64,000 nt of DNA from NCBI GenBank assembly GCA_029259355.1, contig JAPDIZ010000004.1, positions 62,001-126,000 on the forward strand, written 5' to 3'. This document shows positions 33,447 through 42,621 of the stretch, piece after piece. This DNA is from Candidatus Bathyarchaeota archaeon. Its GTDB lineage: Archaea > Thermoproteota > Bathyarchaeia > JAPDIZ01. How positions within the stretch are numbered: the first letter of the stretch is position 1; each line of letters opens with the position of its first letter. The translations under genes and the position numbers were made by a program. The notes under the pieces are model-generated. The model had not been told where the DNA came from, made no database searches, and worked only from the letters and a program-made list of their open reading frames with translations.

Positions 33447-33593
33447 ACACCGAAACTACTTTGGCGCACCGAGTATTTCTAACCTACTTGCAGAGATGTC
33501 GAGAAGAGACTATGAAAGATCAACAAAATGCCTAAAAAGCTCTTGGAATGTGAGCGGTTTTTGCATACGAGAGGCTATTGGCGCGCTCTGCAA
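33447..33593. other. Short gap, no gene recognised
   Basis: About 150 nt between the ferredoxin start and the convergent end of the MNT gene. No feature seen. Confidence 0.4.
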
Positions 33594-33953
33594 CTAGAGC
33601 TCATCAGCTGGTATCGTTTCCCCCCTCTTAGCGTATTCCTCAAGCTCTTCCTCACCAACTATGTGGAGCTCTATCGGAGCGTATGGCGGCAGCCCAAGCT
33701 CCTCAGCAGCCTCTAAAACCCTAGCGCGTAGCTCCACAGCCTCGGAAAAGCTGGGTTTTTTGGGGAGAGCTATGAGCACGTCTACATCGCTTTTCGCAGT
33801 TAGCCTATTTTCCGCTGCCCCCCCAACCACCATAACCCTTGCTTCGGGAACGACTAGCTTAACTGCATCAGCTACCAGCTTAACGTACTTCCTCCAACTC
33901 ATCAACGCCTTTAGGGGGGTGATTTCTCCAGCCAATCTACTCAGCCCCTCCAA
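33594..33953 (-). CDS. MNT nucleotidyltransferase
   Basis: 119 residues. VMVVGGAAENRLTAKSDVDVLIAL carries the GG...SDVD motif of minimal nucleotidyltransferases. It is the antitoxin of the HEPN gene that overlaps its start by 17 nt. Start TTG/GTG uncertain. Confidence 0.83.
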   Translation of the reverse strand: MEGLSRLAGEITPLKALMSWRKYVKLVADAVKLVVPEARVMVVGGAAENRLTAKSDVDVLIALPKKPSFSEAVELRARVLEAAEELGLPPYAPIELHIVGEEELEEYAKRGETIPADEL

Positions 33954-34368
33954 ACACCCTTTCCTCGATGCCTTTTAGGAGCTCTACGACCGACTTCGCT
34001 ACTTCGAGGATAGCTGATGCTTGGTCTCCGCTGTACTCAAACACGCCATAGATGGATCGGGTGTGGGCTTCGTCTAACTCAGCTAAGGCTCTCCTATTCC
34101 TTCGCGAAAAATCTACGACTTGTTCAGCTACTTCGCCCAACTCCGCTTCCTCTGCCAAAAGAGCTAACGCTCCGAGAAGCGTGCGCACGCTGTGGCCCCT
34201 CCACTCCTCCCCAGAAAGCCTGTAGAGAAGGCTTTTGGCGTAGAGCTGCGCAGCGTACTCAGCGTTGTGTACAGCTAAGTCGTACTCCTCTTCCTCCAAA
34301 AGCCTTTTAGCCAGCTTCATCATGGATTCAGCGCGTCGCTTCAAGAGATTTGGGTAGTTTCCGCTCAA
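33937..34368 (-). CDS. HEPN-domain protein
   Basis: 143-residue helical protein: LLKRRAESMMKLAKRLLEEEEYDLAVHNAEYAAQLYAKSLLYRLSGEEWRGHSVRTLLGALALLAEEAE, then AEQVVDFSRRNRRALAELDEAHTRSIYG. The classical HEPN substrate helix ends RxxxxH-like in RRNRRALAELDEAH. Toxin partner of the MNT gene downstream. Confidence 0.83.
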   Translation of the reverse strand: MSGNYPNLLKRRAESMMKLAKRLLEEEEYDLAVHNAEYAAQLYAKSLLYRLSGEEWRGHSVRTLLGALALLAEEAELGEVAEQVVDFSRRNRRALAELDEAHTRSIYGVFEYSGDQASAILEVAKSVVELLKGIEERVFGGAE

Positions 34369-34572
34369 ACCTCAACAACCCAGTTCAAAGCTTCCCAGTA
34401 TTAGCTACGATTACATCATAAAAACCATATACATGCCGCTTTGGACAGCGACGCCCTAGACGACAAGACTTGGCTAGAGATGCCCATAGTTGCTAAGCGG
34501 AGTCAAAACTAAATTAACCTGTTAGCAGCCAAGAAAGGAGTTGATCAGTCGGGAGTAGGGTAGTGCTCAGCT
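34369..34572. other. Gap with a possible coding remnant
   Basis: One frame, about 34424-34512, reads KNHIHAALDSDALDDKTWLEM to a TAA. It is too short to assign and could be the tail of a lost toxin or transposase. Nothing else is recognised. Confidence 0.2.
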
Positions 34573-35232
34573 ATGGAGGAGCTCGTATACGAAGTACCTG
34601 TTTGGTGGATTCCTTCAAGGATGGCGATACTCAAGGGTTATGCGATTGCTGAGAAAGAAGCTGCTTGCCCAAGCTGCGGATCAAGATCTTTGAGGTTTAT
34701 TCGCCGAACGGTTCTCGAAGCGCAGAGGCTTAAGTGGCCGCATCGCGTAGGCGGCGACGAGCAAGTGTATAGCTGCGATAGGTGTGGTCGAAACGTAGTG
34801 GTTAAGCTGATCTATAGAGAGCCCGAGCCAAGTGAGGACGTTTTCTCGGAGTTTTGCCAGATCTACGAGGCTTTTCTAGATAGCTGCTCTCGCGGAGGAG
34901 CACCAAACTACATCACGTTTTCGATCAGAGCGGCTAACCTCCTCATAGACCTAAAGGAACACGATGAAGAAGCTTATGCAAAAGCTCTCGAAAGAGTGGG
35001 AAAAGACCTCAATACGCTTAGGAGCGAGATGGGCTCCGACCCCAAGACCCACAGCGTGTATAGGTTGATGGAGTACTTTGTTTCCAAGCTTCCGCCAGAG
35101 GAGTTCGAGCAAGTATCGAAGCAGTTGGAGAAGAGTTACGTGGAGTCGCTGGTGGAGCTTAGGAACAGAGAGGGAGTTCCTCCCTCTCTCCAAGAGCTTG
35201 TGGAATACCTTACGCTGCTTCAGCAGGTTTAG
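34573..35232 (+). CDS. Zinc-ribbon protein of unknown function
   Basis: 219 residues. A treble-clef-like ribbon is split over residues 33-36 (CPSCG) and 69-72 (CDRCG), after which comes a helical region with FSEFCQIYEAFLDSCSRGG and a C-terminal helix bundle. ATG start. It sits in a defence-like neighbourhood but is transcribed away from the BrxL pair. I do not recognise the family. Confidence 0.6.
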   Translation: MEELVYEVPVWWIPSRMAILKGYAIAEKEAACPSCGSRSLRFIRRTVLEAQRLKWPHRVGGDEQVYSCDRCGRNVVVKLIYREPEPSEDVFSEFCQIYEAFLDSCSRGGAPNYITFSIRAANLLIDLKEHDEEAYAKALERVGKDLNTLRSEMGSDPKTHSVYRLMEYFVSKLPPEEFEQVSKQLEKSYVESLVELRNREGVPPSLQELVEYLTLLQQV

Positions 35233-35235
35233 CGC

Positions 35236-35718
35236 TTACTTCTTCGAAACAGCGGTGCTGAGGACCAAAACGATGCCTGAGGCAGCCATCAGAGCAGCTC
35301 CACCCCCCATAGACAGCCCAGTGCCCAACACCAAGGTTGCGCTGGTGGTGCAGTAGAGGAGGAGTGGAGGGATAAGAGCTAATAAACCCGCTGCAACCAC
35401 GGTGCTCTTGCTTCGCCTGAAGTAGCCCGCTACAGCCAGTAGCAGTGCGAGCACCCAAAACCATGACACCAACGCAGCGCACACCAGCGCTCTCCTACAA
35501 GCTGCGACCCACGCCTCAAACCCCTCTCCCAATTCCAGAGGATATGAGGCTATACCTAGATGGGTTATGAAGTATAGAGCGTTGAGTCCCTTCGCTGAAG
35601 CATACCCCAGCACCGAGATTCTAACAAAGGGTAGGAAGCCAGACGCTCCGAGGAGGAGGATTCCCAAAACCACGATCCAAGTTGGAGACCACTTCTCCTG
35701 CTTCGACAAACCAACCAC
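35236..35718 (-). CDS. Four-helix membrane protein
   Basis: 160 residues with hydrophobic helices at about 14-30, 72-97, 105-120 and 128-156. No signature. Its downstream end is 3 nt from the convergent zinc-ribbon gene. Could be cotranscribed with the CFI-box gene, which ends 61 nt upstream. Confidence 0.55.
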   Translation of the reverse strand: MVGLSKQEKWSPTWIVVLGILLLGASGFLPFVRISVLGYASAKGLNALYFITHLGIASYPLELGEGFEAWVAACRRALVCAALVSWFWVLALLLAVAGYFRRSKSTVVAAGLLALIPPLLLYCTTSATLVLGTGLSMGGGAALMAASGIVLVLSTAVSKK

Positions 35719-35779
35719 TTCCGCCGGGTGAGTGAAAAGAGCCTTAAATGGGTTTTGCTTTTGTAAAGAGCAATACCCC

Positions 35780-37309
35780 CTAAAATGCGGCTCGGGCCAA
35801 GCGCTTCGCCACAGGATAGCCGATCTTGACGAGGGCTCTTATGGCTGCTGCAACAAAACCCCATCGCCCCACGTAGTCAACCAAGTATCTGCTCACCCAG
35901 TAGTAGGAGTCTACAACGAGTTCGCCAATTCTGGTTTGGAGGAGGAAAGCATCTCTAAACGCTCTCAGCGCCTCCAGCTCCTCCGCCTCCCGGTAGCCGT
36001 AGGCTGCTGTAGCCAGCACACACCTCCTCTTTTTGATGCCCAAGCGCTTGAGCTCTTCAGAAGACGCTTTGGAAACTTCTAGGTCTTTGGAGAGCTTGTA
36101 AACCCCCATCCCCCTAACCTCGAAGTAGTACATTCCTCTTCGCTCTATCACCCAAGAAACTCTACGCGGCCGAAACCTCCTCCTCAGATACTCCCTAGCC
36201 AATTCGATGCCGTCTTTGAGGCTTTTTCGCTTAACCGAGATCTGAGCATCTCTGGGGTGTAGCGAAAAAACAGCTTCCCCCAGCAACCCCTCCACCCACA
36301 CCTCCACCTCATCCCCAAGCGCCTTGATCGAAGCCTTCGACGGTGGGTCACCGTAGAAAATAGACCTATACCTATTCCTCGCGTCTGCTAAGAGCTGGCT
36401 TGGCTCTACCCTGAGCCTCAGCATTCCCTGCCTACACCCACCAAACTTGCTTAGCGTTATGAGATACTTCGGCGATGGGCCGACGACGAAGGAGGCGTAT
36501 CCCTCTCCCTGATCTATCAGCTCAGCCTCTGCTCGCACAACCTGCTTGGGCTGCTTGCCCAACGCTCTATCTATGAAGTCGTCCCAGCTTCTCCTAACCC
36601 CTTCTTCAGGAGCTTCCTCCACCAAAGCATATTCGAGGTAGAGTTCCCTAGCTCTCTCTTCGAGTTCTCTCGTGCTCATCGGCTCTAAGCCCCAAGCTAT
36701 TCCGAAGCAGTCGTCTACCCATAGAGTGTGGGTGGAGCCGCATACGTCGAGGGTTAGCCTCCAGAGGGCAGCTACCCAAACCTCCTCTCTATACAGCACC
36801 TCCACATCTCGTCTAGAAACCCTAAGCCCTTTAGCGACGTGCTCCTCAACCGCCCTCACCAAAGACCTAACCTCTCTCTTCTTGGCTTCGTAAGCCCTCA
36901 CCAAGCACTCGACGCCCAACAATGCCTCAACCTTTGGTCGCTCAATCTCGGCGTATTCGCCGATAGGCTGCACCACAAGCTCCTTTCGCGAAACAGTCTC
37001 TCTTGCGCTCTTTGTGGAGGGCTGGAGGGTTTCGAGGTCGAGCACAAGGCCTCTGGGTGGTTGAGCGTCTGAGGGCGGCTTGAAGGCTATGTGGAGGCCG
37101 CTTCTGCGAACGCTTCTGCGAACCCTACCCCGCCTATCCCTCCAAACCTTGTTAACCGACCAAGAAACTCTTACGCCTCTCTGAACTATTGCGGTTAGCG
37201 CGACAGCTTCTACGTCCTCCGATTGCGTGAGCTCCCTGACCCAGTTGATTAGGTTTTCGAAGGTTCTTGGCCTTAGCTTGGAGTAAAAGCTCGATACAGA
37301 TCTGGACAA
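35780..37309 (-). CDS. CFI-box C-terminal-domain protein paired with BrxL
   Basis: 509 residues. The C-terminus, from Cys430, reads CVLATAAYGYREAEELEALRAFRDAFLLQTRIGELVVDSYY and ends in a hydrophobic segment. This is the CFI-box tail (CFIATAAYG..., YY), a small conserved C-terminal domain of unknown role found on many unrelated proteins. The first 100 residues include a basic arm (RDRRGRVRRSVRRSGLHIAF), and the centre is alpha/beta with no family I recognise. Six nt separate it from the BrxL-like gene, so both are made together. A role as the effector or membrane anchor of a BrxL machine is a guess. Confidence 0.75.
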   Translation of the reverse strand: MSRSVSSFYSKLRPRTFENLINWVRELTQSEDVEAVALTAIVQRGVRVSWSVNKVWRDRRGRVRRSVRRSGLHIAFKPPSDAQPPRGLVLDLETLQPSTKSARETVSRKELVVQPIGEYAEIERPKVEALLGVECLVRAYEAKKREVRSLVRAVEEHVAKGLRVSRRDVEVLYREEVWVAALWRLTLDVCGSTHTLWVDDCFGIAWGLEPMSTRELEERARELYLEYALVEEAPEEGVRRSWDDFIDRALGKQPKQVVRAEAELIDQGEGYASFVVGPSPKYLITLSKFGGCRQGMLRLRVEPSQLLADARNRYRSIFYGDPPSKASIKALGDEVEVWVEGLLGEAVFSLHPRDAQISVKRKSLKDGIELAREYLRRRFRPRRVSWVIERRGMYYFEVRGMGVYKLSKDLEVSKASSEELKRLGIKKRRCVLATAAYGYREAEELEALRAFRDAFLLQTRIGELVVDSYYWVSRYLVDYVGRWGFVAAAIRALVKIGYPVAKRLARAAF

Positions 37310-37315
37310 AAGTTT

Positions 37316-38734
37316 CTAGCCCCATATCCTAAAGCCCAGCTTTTTCTTGGGGAACTCGCCTGGGGATAGCTCGTGGAGCCAGTCCGCTACTCTCTGCCTC
37401 ACCTCCACAGCTAGCTCCATTACTTCTTGAAGCTCGCTTCGAGTAAACTCGCCGTGTGGGTAGAGAAGCTTCAGCAACCCGCTTGCGACCTTCCTAATTC
37501 CCCTCTCATCCCTGATGGTGGTTGGTCCCTCAAACTCCACGTGCTCATCTACGAACCTTCCGTAGTCGCGCTTCCTAAGCTCGTGCATGATTTCGGCGAA
37601 GTAGTCGGATGCGAACCCGTAGTCGTTTGATAGGTGTAGGCGGGACTTCATTATCTTGGGAAGCTCCCACCCCGGAATCAAGCCGTGTATTCTGTCGATG
37701 AAGGCTGAGTCCCTCATGAAGGGTGGAAGGATGTCGCTTAGGGATTCGGCAGGCGCTCTTCCACTCACCTCTATGTTGCCCATGAAAACTAAGGAGCAGG
37801 TGCTGTGGGCTCGCTTGAGGATTCCGCGCTCGAAGAACCCATCCACCATGTAGTCCTTTAGCTTCCCCATCATCTCGTCAGGCTCTGAGAAGTTTATCTT
37901 GGATATCTCGTCAAAGACTATGCAGTCCCTTATCCCAACCTCACCGATGGTTCTGTGTAGCCCGTGGTAGAAGAGCACGGCTGGGCTGACCTTACCTCCC
38001 GAGAAGATCCTTGTGTAGTAGGAGATGTTTCTGTAGAGGTAGGTTTTTCCCGTTGCTCTTGGGCCGAGCTCAAACATGTTGGAGTTTGCCTCAACCAAGG
38101 GGACAAGCCTAAGTAGGAGCAGCATCCTAGACCTTCTGTCGTATACCTCTGGGTTTAGGCCCAAGGTGTTTATCAACACGCATACCCACTCATCTGTGGT
38201 GAACTCGTGCCTACCCTCGATAAACTCGTCCAAGTTGACGTTCGAAACCTGAAAAGGCTCAAAATTCACCACAACAGCTACCCCTTCTCCAGATCTCAGG
38301 GCTCTATACTCTAGCCTAACAAGCCCCCACATACCCGAGCGGAGGAGGTTTTCGTATTTCTCGAGCAAGCGCTCGTCGATTTGGGCATCAGTTATTCTAA
38401 CGCAGGGTATCTGAGCTTTGTGAGTGCCTGACTTGATGTCGGTTTCCACCTTAACCTCGTCGATTAGAGTAGCCGATCCCCTGGTCATGAGGTCGTGGAG
38501 AATCTTGTCCTTGTCCTTTGGGTCGGGGTGGTGTCGGCTTATGAACTCATCTAGCTTAGCTAGCTCCTCCTCAGTAGGCTCTTCGCTGCAGAACTTAGTC
38601 ACTAAATACTCCCCTATGTACCTCGGGAGCCTGCTAACCTCCTTTAGTCTAGCTAACCTCTTGTTTACGACTTTGTCGGAGAACAGCTGCCTCAGCTTGT
38701 AGCTAGCAACTTGTGAAACCGACACCTGCTCCAC
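37316..38734 (-). CDS. brxL: BrxL-like AAA+ protein, short form without Lon protease domain
   Basis: 472 residues. The N-terminus LPRYIGEYLVTKFCSEEP, the FTTDEWVCVLINTLGLNPEVYDRRSRMLLL region and RLVPLVEANSNMFELGPRATGKTYLYRNISYYT are the BREX BrxL pattern; Walker A is 224-231 (GPRATGKT), Walker B 271-276 (CIVFDE). SLVFMGNIEVSG and DRIHGLIPGWELPK follow. Full-length BrxL proteins have a Lon-type protease domain after this; here the chain ends LSPGEFPKKKLGFRIWG, so it is a short form. In BREX, BrxL is a DNA-dependent ATPase. Here it is alone with a CFI-box gene and no pglZ, brxC or pglX. Own promoter at 38763. Confidence 0.88.
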   Translation of the reverse strand: MEQVSVSQVASYKLRQLFSDKVVNKRLARLKEVSRLPRYIGEYLVTKFCSEEPTEEELAKLDEFISRHHPDPKDKDKILHDLMTRGSATLIDEVKVETDIKSGTHKAQIPCVRITDAQIDERLLEKYENLLRSGMWGLVRLEYRALRSGEGVAVVVNFEPFQVSNVNLDEFIEGRHEFTTDEWVCVLINTLGLNPEVYDRRSRMLLLLRLVPLVEANSNMFELGPRATGKTYLYRNISYYTRIFSGGKVSPAVLFYHGLHRTIGEVGIRDCIVFDEISKINFSEPDEMMGKLKDYMVDGFFERGILKRAHSTCSLVFMGNIEVSGRAPAESLSDILPPFMRDSAFIDRIHGLIPGWELPKIMKSRLHLSNDYGFASDYFAEIMHELRKRDYGRFVDEHVEFEGPTTIRDERGIRKVASGLLKLLYPHGEFTRSELQEVMELAVEVRQRVADWLHELSPGEFPKKKLGFRIWG

Positions 38735-38762
38735 CCTTCAGCTCTTCTTCTCACCCAGACCT

Positions 38763-38772
38763 CGATAAATTC
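38763..38772 (-). promoter_or_regulatory. Box A of the brxL/CFI-box pair
   Basis: On the minus strand the sequence reads GAATTTATCG. Its centre is about 26 nt before 38742, and the first brxL codon (GTG) is at 38734, so the leader would be very short. Confidence 0.45.
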
Positions 38773-38798
38773 GTTGTGAAAGAGTAGTGCGCAAGGCC

Positions 38799-39191
38799 TC
38801 AGTAACCAACGATCTCAACCCCTCTTACTCGCGAAAAGTGCTTAACATTCCTCGTTGCAACACGCTCTCCTCGAGCAACAGCGATCCCAGCGATGAGAGC
38901 GTCAAGGGGATCTATGGGGACGCCTTCCCTCATTAGCTCCCCCTGCAGCTCGCCAGCGGCTCTCGCCGCTTCTTCGTCTAGCGGCAGCACAACTTGCTCT
39001 CTCAAAACCTCTTCAACCCTCTGCTTCTCAGAATCACTTGCTCTAGAGAGAGCTATGCCCAAGAAAAGCTCGTAGATCGTTGGCGCAGTGAGATATATCG
39101 CCTCGCCGCTGCGCTCGAACTCCTCAAGCTTTTCAACAGCCTTCTTCGCACCCCTCATTAAGTCGATAACGAAGGATGTGTCGAGGATCAA
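38799..39191 (-). CDS. VapC-type PIN-domain toxin
   Basis: 130 residues: [28 protein letters not shown] with the first Asp, [14 protein letters not shown] with the Glu, [37 protein letters not shown] with the last acids. It overlaps the antitoxin stop by 4 nt. ATG start. Confidence 0.88.
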   Translation of the reverse strand: MILDTSFVIDLMRGAKKAVEKLEEFERSGEAIYLTAPTIYELFLGIALSRASDSEKQRVEEVLREQVVLPLDEEAARAAGELQGELMREGVPIDPLDALIAGIAVARGERVATRNVKHFSRVRGVEIVGY

Positions 39192-39415
39192 CTCCTTCCA
39201 CGCTCCGACAAAGCTTCTCTGAAGCGCTTCCTATTGTCAGCTATGGCTTCCTCAACCTCGTCCACGCGATCTTTGGGGAGAACCCCCACCAAGCCCCAAA
39301 CGGACGACTTTGAGGTGATTCTCAGGATGACATCCGAAAAGCTTTCCCCCTCTCTCTTAAGCGCTTTAAGCCTTCGATAGGCTTCTTCTGATATGGATAT
39401 GGTCCTCGTAGGCAT
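39188..39415 (-). CDS. VapB antitoxin (DUF217-like)
   Basis: From ATG 39415: [37 protein letters not shown], the archaeal DUF217 VapB pattern, then a helical acidic tail. Upstream, the palindrome at 39425-39440 lies between the TATA-like TATATATG and the start. Confidence 0.85.
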   Translation of the reverse strand: MPTRTISISEEAYRRLKALKREGESFSDVILRITSKSSVWGLVGVLPKDRVDEVEEAIADNRKRFREALSERGRS

Positions 39416-39424
39416 GAGATTACG

Positions 39425-39440
39425 TGTGTGCATACACACA
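39425..39440. promoter_or_regulatory. Operator of the vapBC pair near brxL
   Basis: TGTGTG-CATA-CACACA, six-base perfect arms around CATA, directly after TATATATG on the minus strand and 10 nt before the VapB start. Similar in look to, but not identical in spacing with, the TGYGCATAWGCRCA sites. Confidence 0.55.
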
Positions 39441-39460
39441 TATATACCTAGTCTTAGGGG

Positions 39461-40594
39461 CTACATAGAGCAGAGCTTTTGACAAGCTTCCTCAACGTCT
39501 TCATAAACTCGCAAAAGCTCCTTAGCAGCTTTTTCCCAAGTAAAGAGAGAAACTCTCTCCAAACCCATCTTAGCGTACTTCTTTCGAAGGCCTTCGTCGA
39601 TGAGCAGCTCCTCCATAGCCTCAGCCCATTCCCTAGGTTTTCGGGGAGAGGCATAAATCGCAGCCTCTCCCAACACCTCGGGTATGCAAGCAGCTCGAGA
39701 AGCCACAACAGGGCATCCACAAGCCATCGCCTCTAGAGGGGGCCACCCAAAGCCCTCGTATAGCGAGGGAAAGACGAAGAGCTCTGCGTTGGTGTAGAGT
39801 GAGGCAAGCTCTCGCAAGCTGAGCCACCTGTTAACGAAGACGACATCTTTCTTGAGCCTGAGGAAATCCACCAACGTTTGGGTGTATTTTCTGAAGTTGT
39901 ACTCGCTTCCACCTGGTGGACCTGCTTTCACAAACTTGAGGTCTCTAAACCTAGGGTTTTGCTTAAGCATCTTGAATGCTTTTAAAGCGGTTGCGAGGTT
40001 TTTCCTAGGGTGCTCAGATCCTACGTAGAGTATGTAGGGTTCGTCGAAAAGCCTAGGCTCTTCCATGGGCTTAAACGCTTCATCAACTCCGTGGTAGACG
40101 ACTTCAACCCTTTCTTCCGGGATCTCAAGGTGCTTGACCAAGTCCTTCTTGGTGTGGTTTGAGGGAACCACGATCTTACAAGCCTTGGAAACACCTTTGT
40201 AGTCTAGGAGTAGCCACGCTATATCCTGCAAGCAGGGCCTTCTTATGAAGCAGCCATTGCCCACGAGATCGAAGTACCTCGCTAAGTCATGAACAGTTAT
40301 CACAAATGGCTTTTTGAGGAAGTAGCCAAATCTGCCGAGGTGCTGGTTTGGCAAGTGGGGTATGTCAGAGATTTCCTTTAGCTTCTTCACAAACTCGACA
40401 AGCAAATGAGTTCCCTCAAGGGTGTAGTAGCTTAAGACAGGTCTGTTGAAGAGTCTTCTAATCCTCTGGTACACATCTGTGTGAAGTGTTGGCACATCTA
40501 GGTGATCAGCCAGTCTCTGACTATAGAGGTCTACAGAGCTGGTGCCGTGTGTAACTACCAACAGCACCACTTTTCTCTCACTTCCTCCCCCCAT
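39461..40594 (-). CDS. GT4-family glycosyltransferase
   Basis: From ATG 40594 ([27 protein letters not shown]) 377 residues with two Rossmann domains. [33 protein letters not shown] and [27 protein letters not shown] (the E-x7-E region) are diagnostic of GT4. It transfers a sugar from a nucleotide sugar onto a lipid or another sugar, in the cytoplasm. The longer frame to 40708 adds residues of poor quality. Confidence 0.9.
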   Translation of the reverse strand: MGGGSERKVVLLVVTHGTSSVDLYSQRLADHLDVPTLHTDVYQRIRRLFNRPVLSYYTLEGTHLLVEFVKKLKEISDIPHLPNQHLGRFGYFLKKPFVITVHDLARYFDLVGNGCFIRRPCLQDIAWLLLDYKGVSKACKIVVPSNHTKKDLVKHLEIPEERVEVVYHGVDEAFKPMEEPRLFDEPYILYVGSEHPRKNLATALKAFKMLKQNPRFRDLKFVKAGPPGGSEYNFRKYTQTLVDFLRLKKDVVFVNRWLSLRELASLYTNAELFVFPSLYEGFGWPPLEAMACGCPVVASRAACIPEVLGEAAIYASPRKPREWAEAMEELLIDEGLRKKYAKMGLERVSLFTWEKAAKELLRVYEDVEEACQKLCSM

Positions 40595-40704
40595 TAGGCG
40601 AGGGGAAGAAGGAGTGAGGATACGGAATAAGTTGGGGAAAAAGGATTCTATAAAGGTTATTTCAAGAGCTTTGAGCTGGAGGTAAAAAGAGGGTTTTGGT
40701 GATT

Positions 40705-41340
40705 TCAAGTGCCGTAGTTAATGAGCTCCATAGATGTGACCACCGCTCCATTTTTAGTGGTCACAGATTTAACCACTTTGAATATGGGTACTTGGTCACT
40801 CACCCAGTAAGTGCTCTTGTACGTTTCTCCAGCTTGTGTAGTCTCCACCTCGTACTTGGCGCAACTGAAAGTGCCTGCTGGGACAGTGATGGTTTCATAG
40901 CCTAAGAATTTCGCCCCCTCGCTCACCTTTGCTTGCTCAACTACCTCCTCAGCTTGCTGAACATCAACCTCTTGCTCCATGACCAGGTTATTATCTTGGT
41001 ATATGCGGTAGCGTGCGTGAACAGGTTTGTTGTCTGCCTTCGCAGCCCATATAGTGTATACGTACTTCATATTGCCTGATATCATCGTGGACTCGAGCAA
41101 GTAGCAGTCTTTTCCGTTGTAGACCTCCTCTCCCGCTACGCTGTACTTCATTGTGAACTCGTTGCCCTGCGACACCACCTTGTACTCGACGAAGGAGCCA
41201 ACCTTCCACGCAGCAGCTGGAGATGGCTTCGGAGATGGCTGAGCAGATACCGCGAAGTACGCCACCGCTATGACGATGACAGCAGCTACAGCGATTATGA
41301 CATAGAGAATGTTTTTCTCTATCGGCAAAGACTTCGACAT
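40705..41340 (-). CDS. Membrane-anchored extracellular protein
   Basis: 211 residues. An N-terminal helix (NILYVIIAVAAVIVIAVAYFAV) and an Ala/Pro linker precede a beta-rich external domain (VGSFVEYKVVSQGNEFTMKYSVAGEEVYNGKDCYLLEST..., TVPAGTFSCAKYEVETTQAGETYKSTYWVSDQVPIFKVV) that resembles DUF3108-like/outer-surface beta proteins. ATG start. Function unknown. Confidence 0.7.
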   Translation of the reverse strand: MSKSLPIEKNILYVIIAVAAVIVIAVAYFAVSAQPSPKPSPAAAWKVGSFVEYKVVSQGNEFTMKYSVAGEEVYNGKDCYLLESTMISGNMKYVYTIWAAKADNKPVHARYRIYQDNNLVMEQEVDVQQAEEVVEQAKVSEGAKFLGYETITVPAGTFSCAKYEVETTQAGETYKSTYWVSDQVPIFKVVKSVTTKNGAVVTSMELINYGT

Positions 41341-42208
41341 GTGTTTTCCACCCGGCTAACACGGCTTACCTACGCATTCACCCGAGCCCATTTATTACGT
41401 TTACCGCCATAGCCGTCGAGAAGGCTCGGCTTTTTCAAATACTCAAGCGCTAGACTCAATGCTTCAGCAATCGCTGATTTTCGGGTGCCTACGCACAAAG
41501 GATTAACCCGATTTTTAAGAGCATACGTGTCCAAAGTTAGCTGGTGTCTTTGATGATCCTGAGGATGAGAGTTACCGCTCCTCAAGTTAGGGGGTGCATC
41601 AGCGACATAGAAATAGAGCTATAGGACGAAAAAGAAGCAGTTAACTTTCTGCTAAGCCCTCCCAAGCCTCTCGAATGGATCGTGGAGCTGCTAAACAAGC
41701 AGGTAGAGGTTATCAAGGCCGAGCTTGAGCTTGAAGAAACCTTTCCTCGTTGAAGAGGGAAATGAGGCAAAAGACCACTGAACAGCTTAGGAAGAGGAGG
41801 AGAAAGAGAAAGCCTCTCCTCGATAGGAAAAGAGATGCTAGGGTAAGTCGGCCGCTCATCTATGCTTGGATGGCAGATAGACATAGGACATATATTTGCG
41901 ACTTAGACCCAACCTTCACGCTCTACAGCCCCTCTTCACCAAGGCTCTTCAAAATATTTTTTGGCCCAAGCTCATCACATATGGAAAACACCACATAGCG
42001 AGAGTACAGCACCTTGATCTCGGTGTACTAGCTGGTTACCTCCCTCAGCTCAGCGTGTAAGAGGTTATGTAGGTGGGTTTGCCATCAGCGCATAGGCTAC
42101 AGCTCAAAGAACTACTACCACCAAAGCTAGTGCCAGCAAAAGCTTTGTTTTTAAATGCACAACATTCACCAAGCAAAACCTGTCAGCAATCTTTGAAAAG
42201 GTTTACCG
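41341..42208. other. Gene-poor region with coding remnants
   Basis: About 870 nt without a convincing intact gene. On the plus strand, one frame near 41583-41754 reads CISDIEIEL-stop-DEKEAVNFLLSPPKPLEWIVELLNKQ to a TGA, a likely degraded gene. A frame at 41750-41998 begins with a very basic stretch. On the minus strand, 41370-41585 ends in TRKSAIAEALSLALEYLKKP, faintly like a ribbon-helix-helix antitoxin. None is assignable. Confidence 0.35.
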
Positions 42209-42499
42209 CTAATCGAACTTGCCGTGAAGCTCCAAAATCTTCACCACCAACTCAGCTAAAACCCTTCCTTTCTCAGTTAGCGAGTACACAACTGGTCTAT
42301 ACCTCTCGTCCAAAACCCTTCTATCAATCATCCCTATCTCGCTCAACGCCTTTATAGCTCTGCTAGTGGTTGCGGGGCCACCAACTACTTTAGATAGCTC
42401 AGAGTAGGTTAGCTCCCCCCTTCTAAGAAGCGCTACAAGTATTTTTGGCGAACCCTTCAACGTGAGTACATACAGTATTGTAAAAGATTCCTCTTTCAA
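42209..42499 (-). CDS. Winged-helix regulator (HxlR/MarR-like)
   Basis: 96 residues. ILYVLTLKGSPKILVALLRRGELTYSELSKVVGGPATTSRAIKALSEIGMIDRRVLDERYRPVVYSLTEKGRVLAELVVKIL is a complete winged helix. It is divergent from the ACT-V4R gene at 42622, with TTTAATAG and ATTAATATC boxes between them; it may regulate that gene. Confidence 0.82.
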   Translation of the reverse strand: MKEESFTILYVLTLKGSPKILVALLRRGELTYSELSKVVGGPATTSRAIKALSEIGMIDRRVLDERYRPVVYSLTEKGRVLAELVVKILELHGKFD

Positions 42500-42565
42500 G
42501 ATTCCTCAAACAACCACTTTAGATGAAAGGACATCTCTATTAAACAATTCTTCATTTTGCGAAAG

Positions 42566-42574
42566 ATTAATATC
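42566..42574 (+). promoter_or_regulatory. Box A of the ACT-V4R gene
   Basis: ATTAATATC, centred about 26 nt before 42596; the TTG start is at 42622. Confidence 0.4.
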
Positions 42575-42621
42575 GTAAATGAAAGAGGTTTTCCGCAAAG
42601 TCCGTTGGAGGATTCGAAAAA

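Noticed and set aside
35780-38734. A complete BREX defence system
   Set aside because: Only BrxL is present; pglZ, brxC, pglX and brxA/B homologues are not seen in the neighbouring 25 kb.
41370-41998. Three overlapping small ORFs on both strands
   Set aside because: They overlap each other, have stops and basic low-complexity stretches; reported only as possible remnants.
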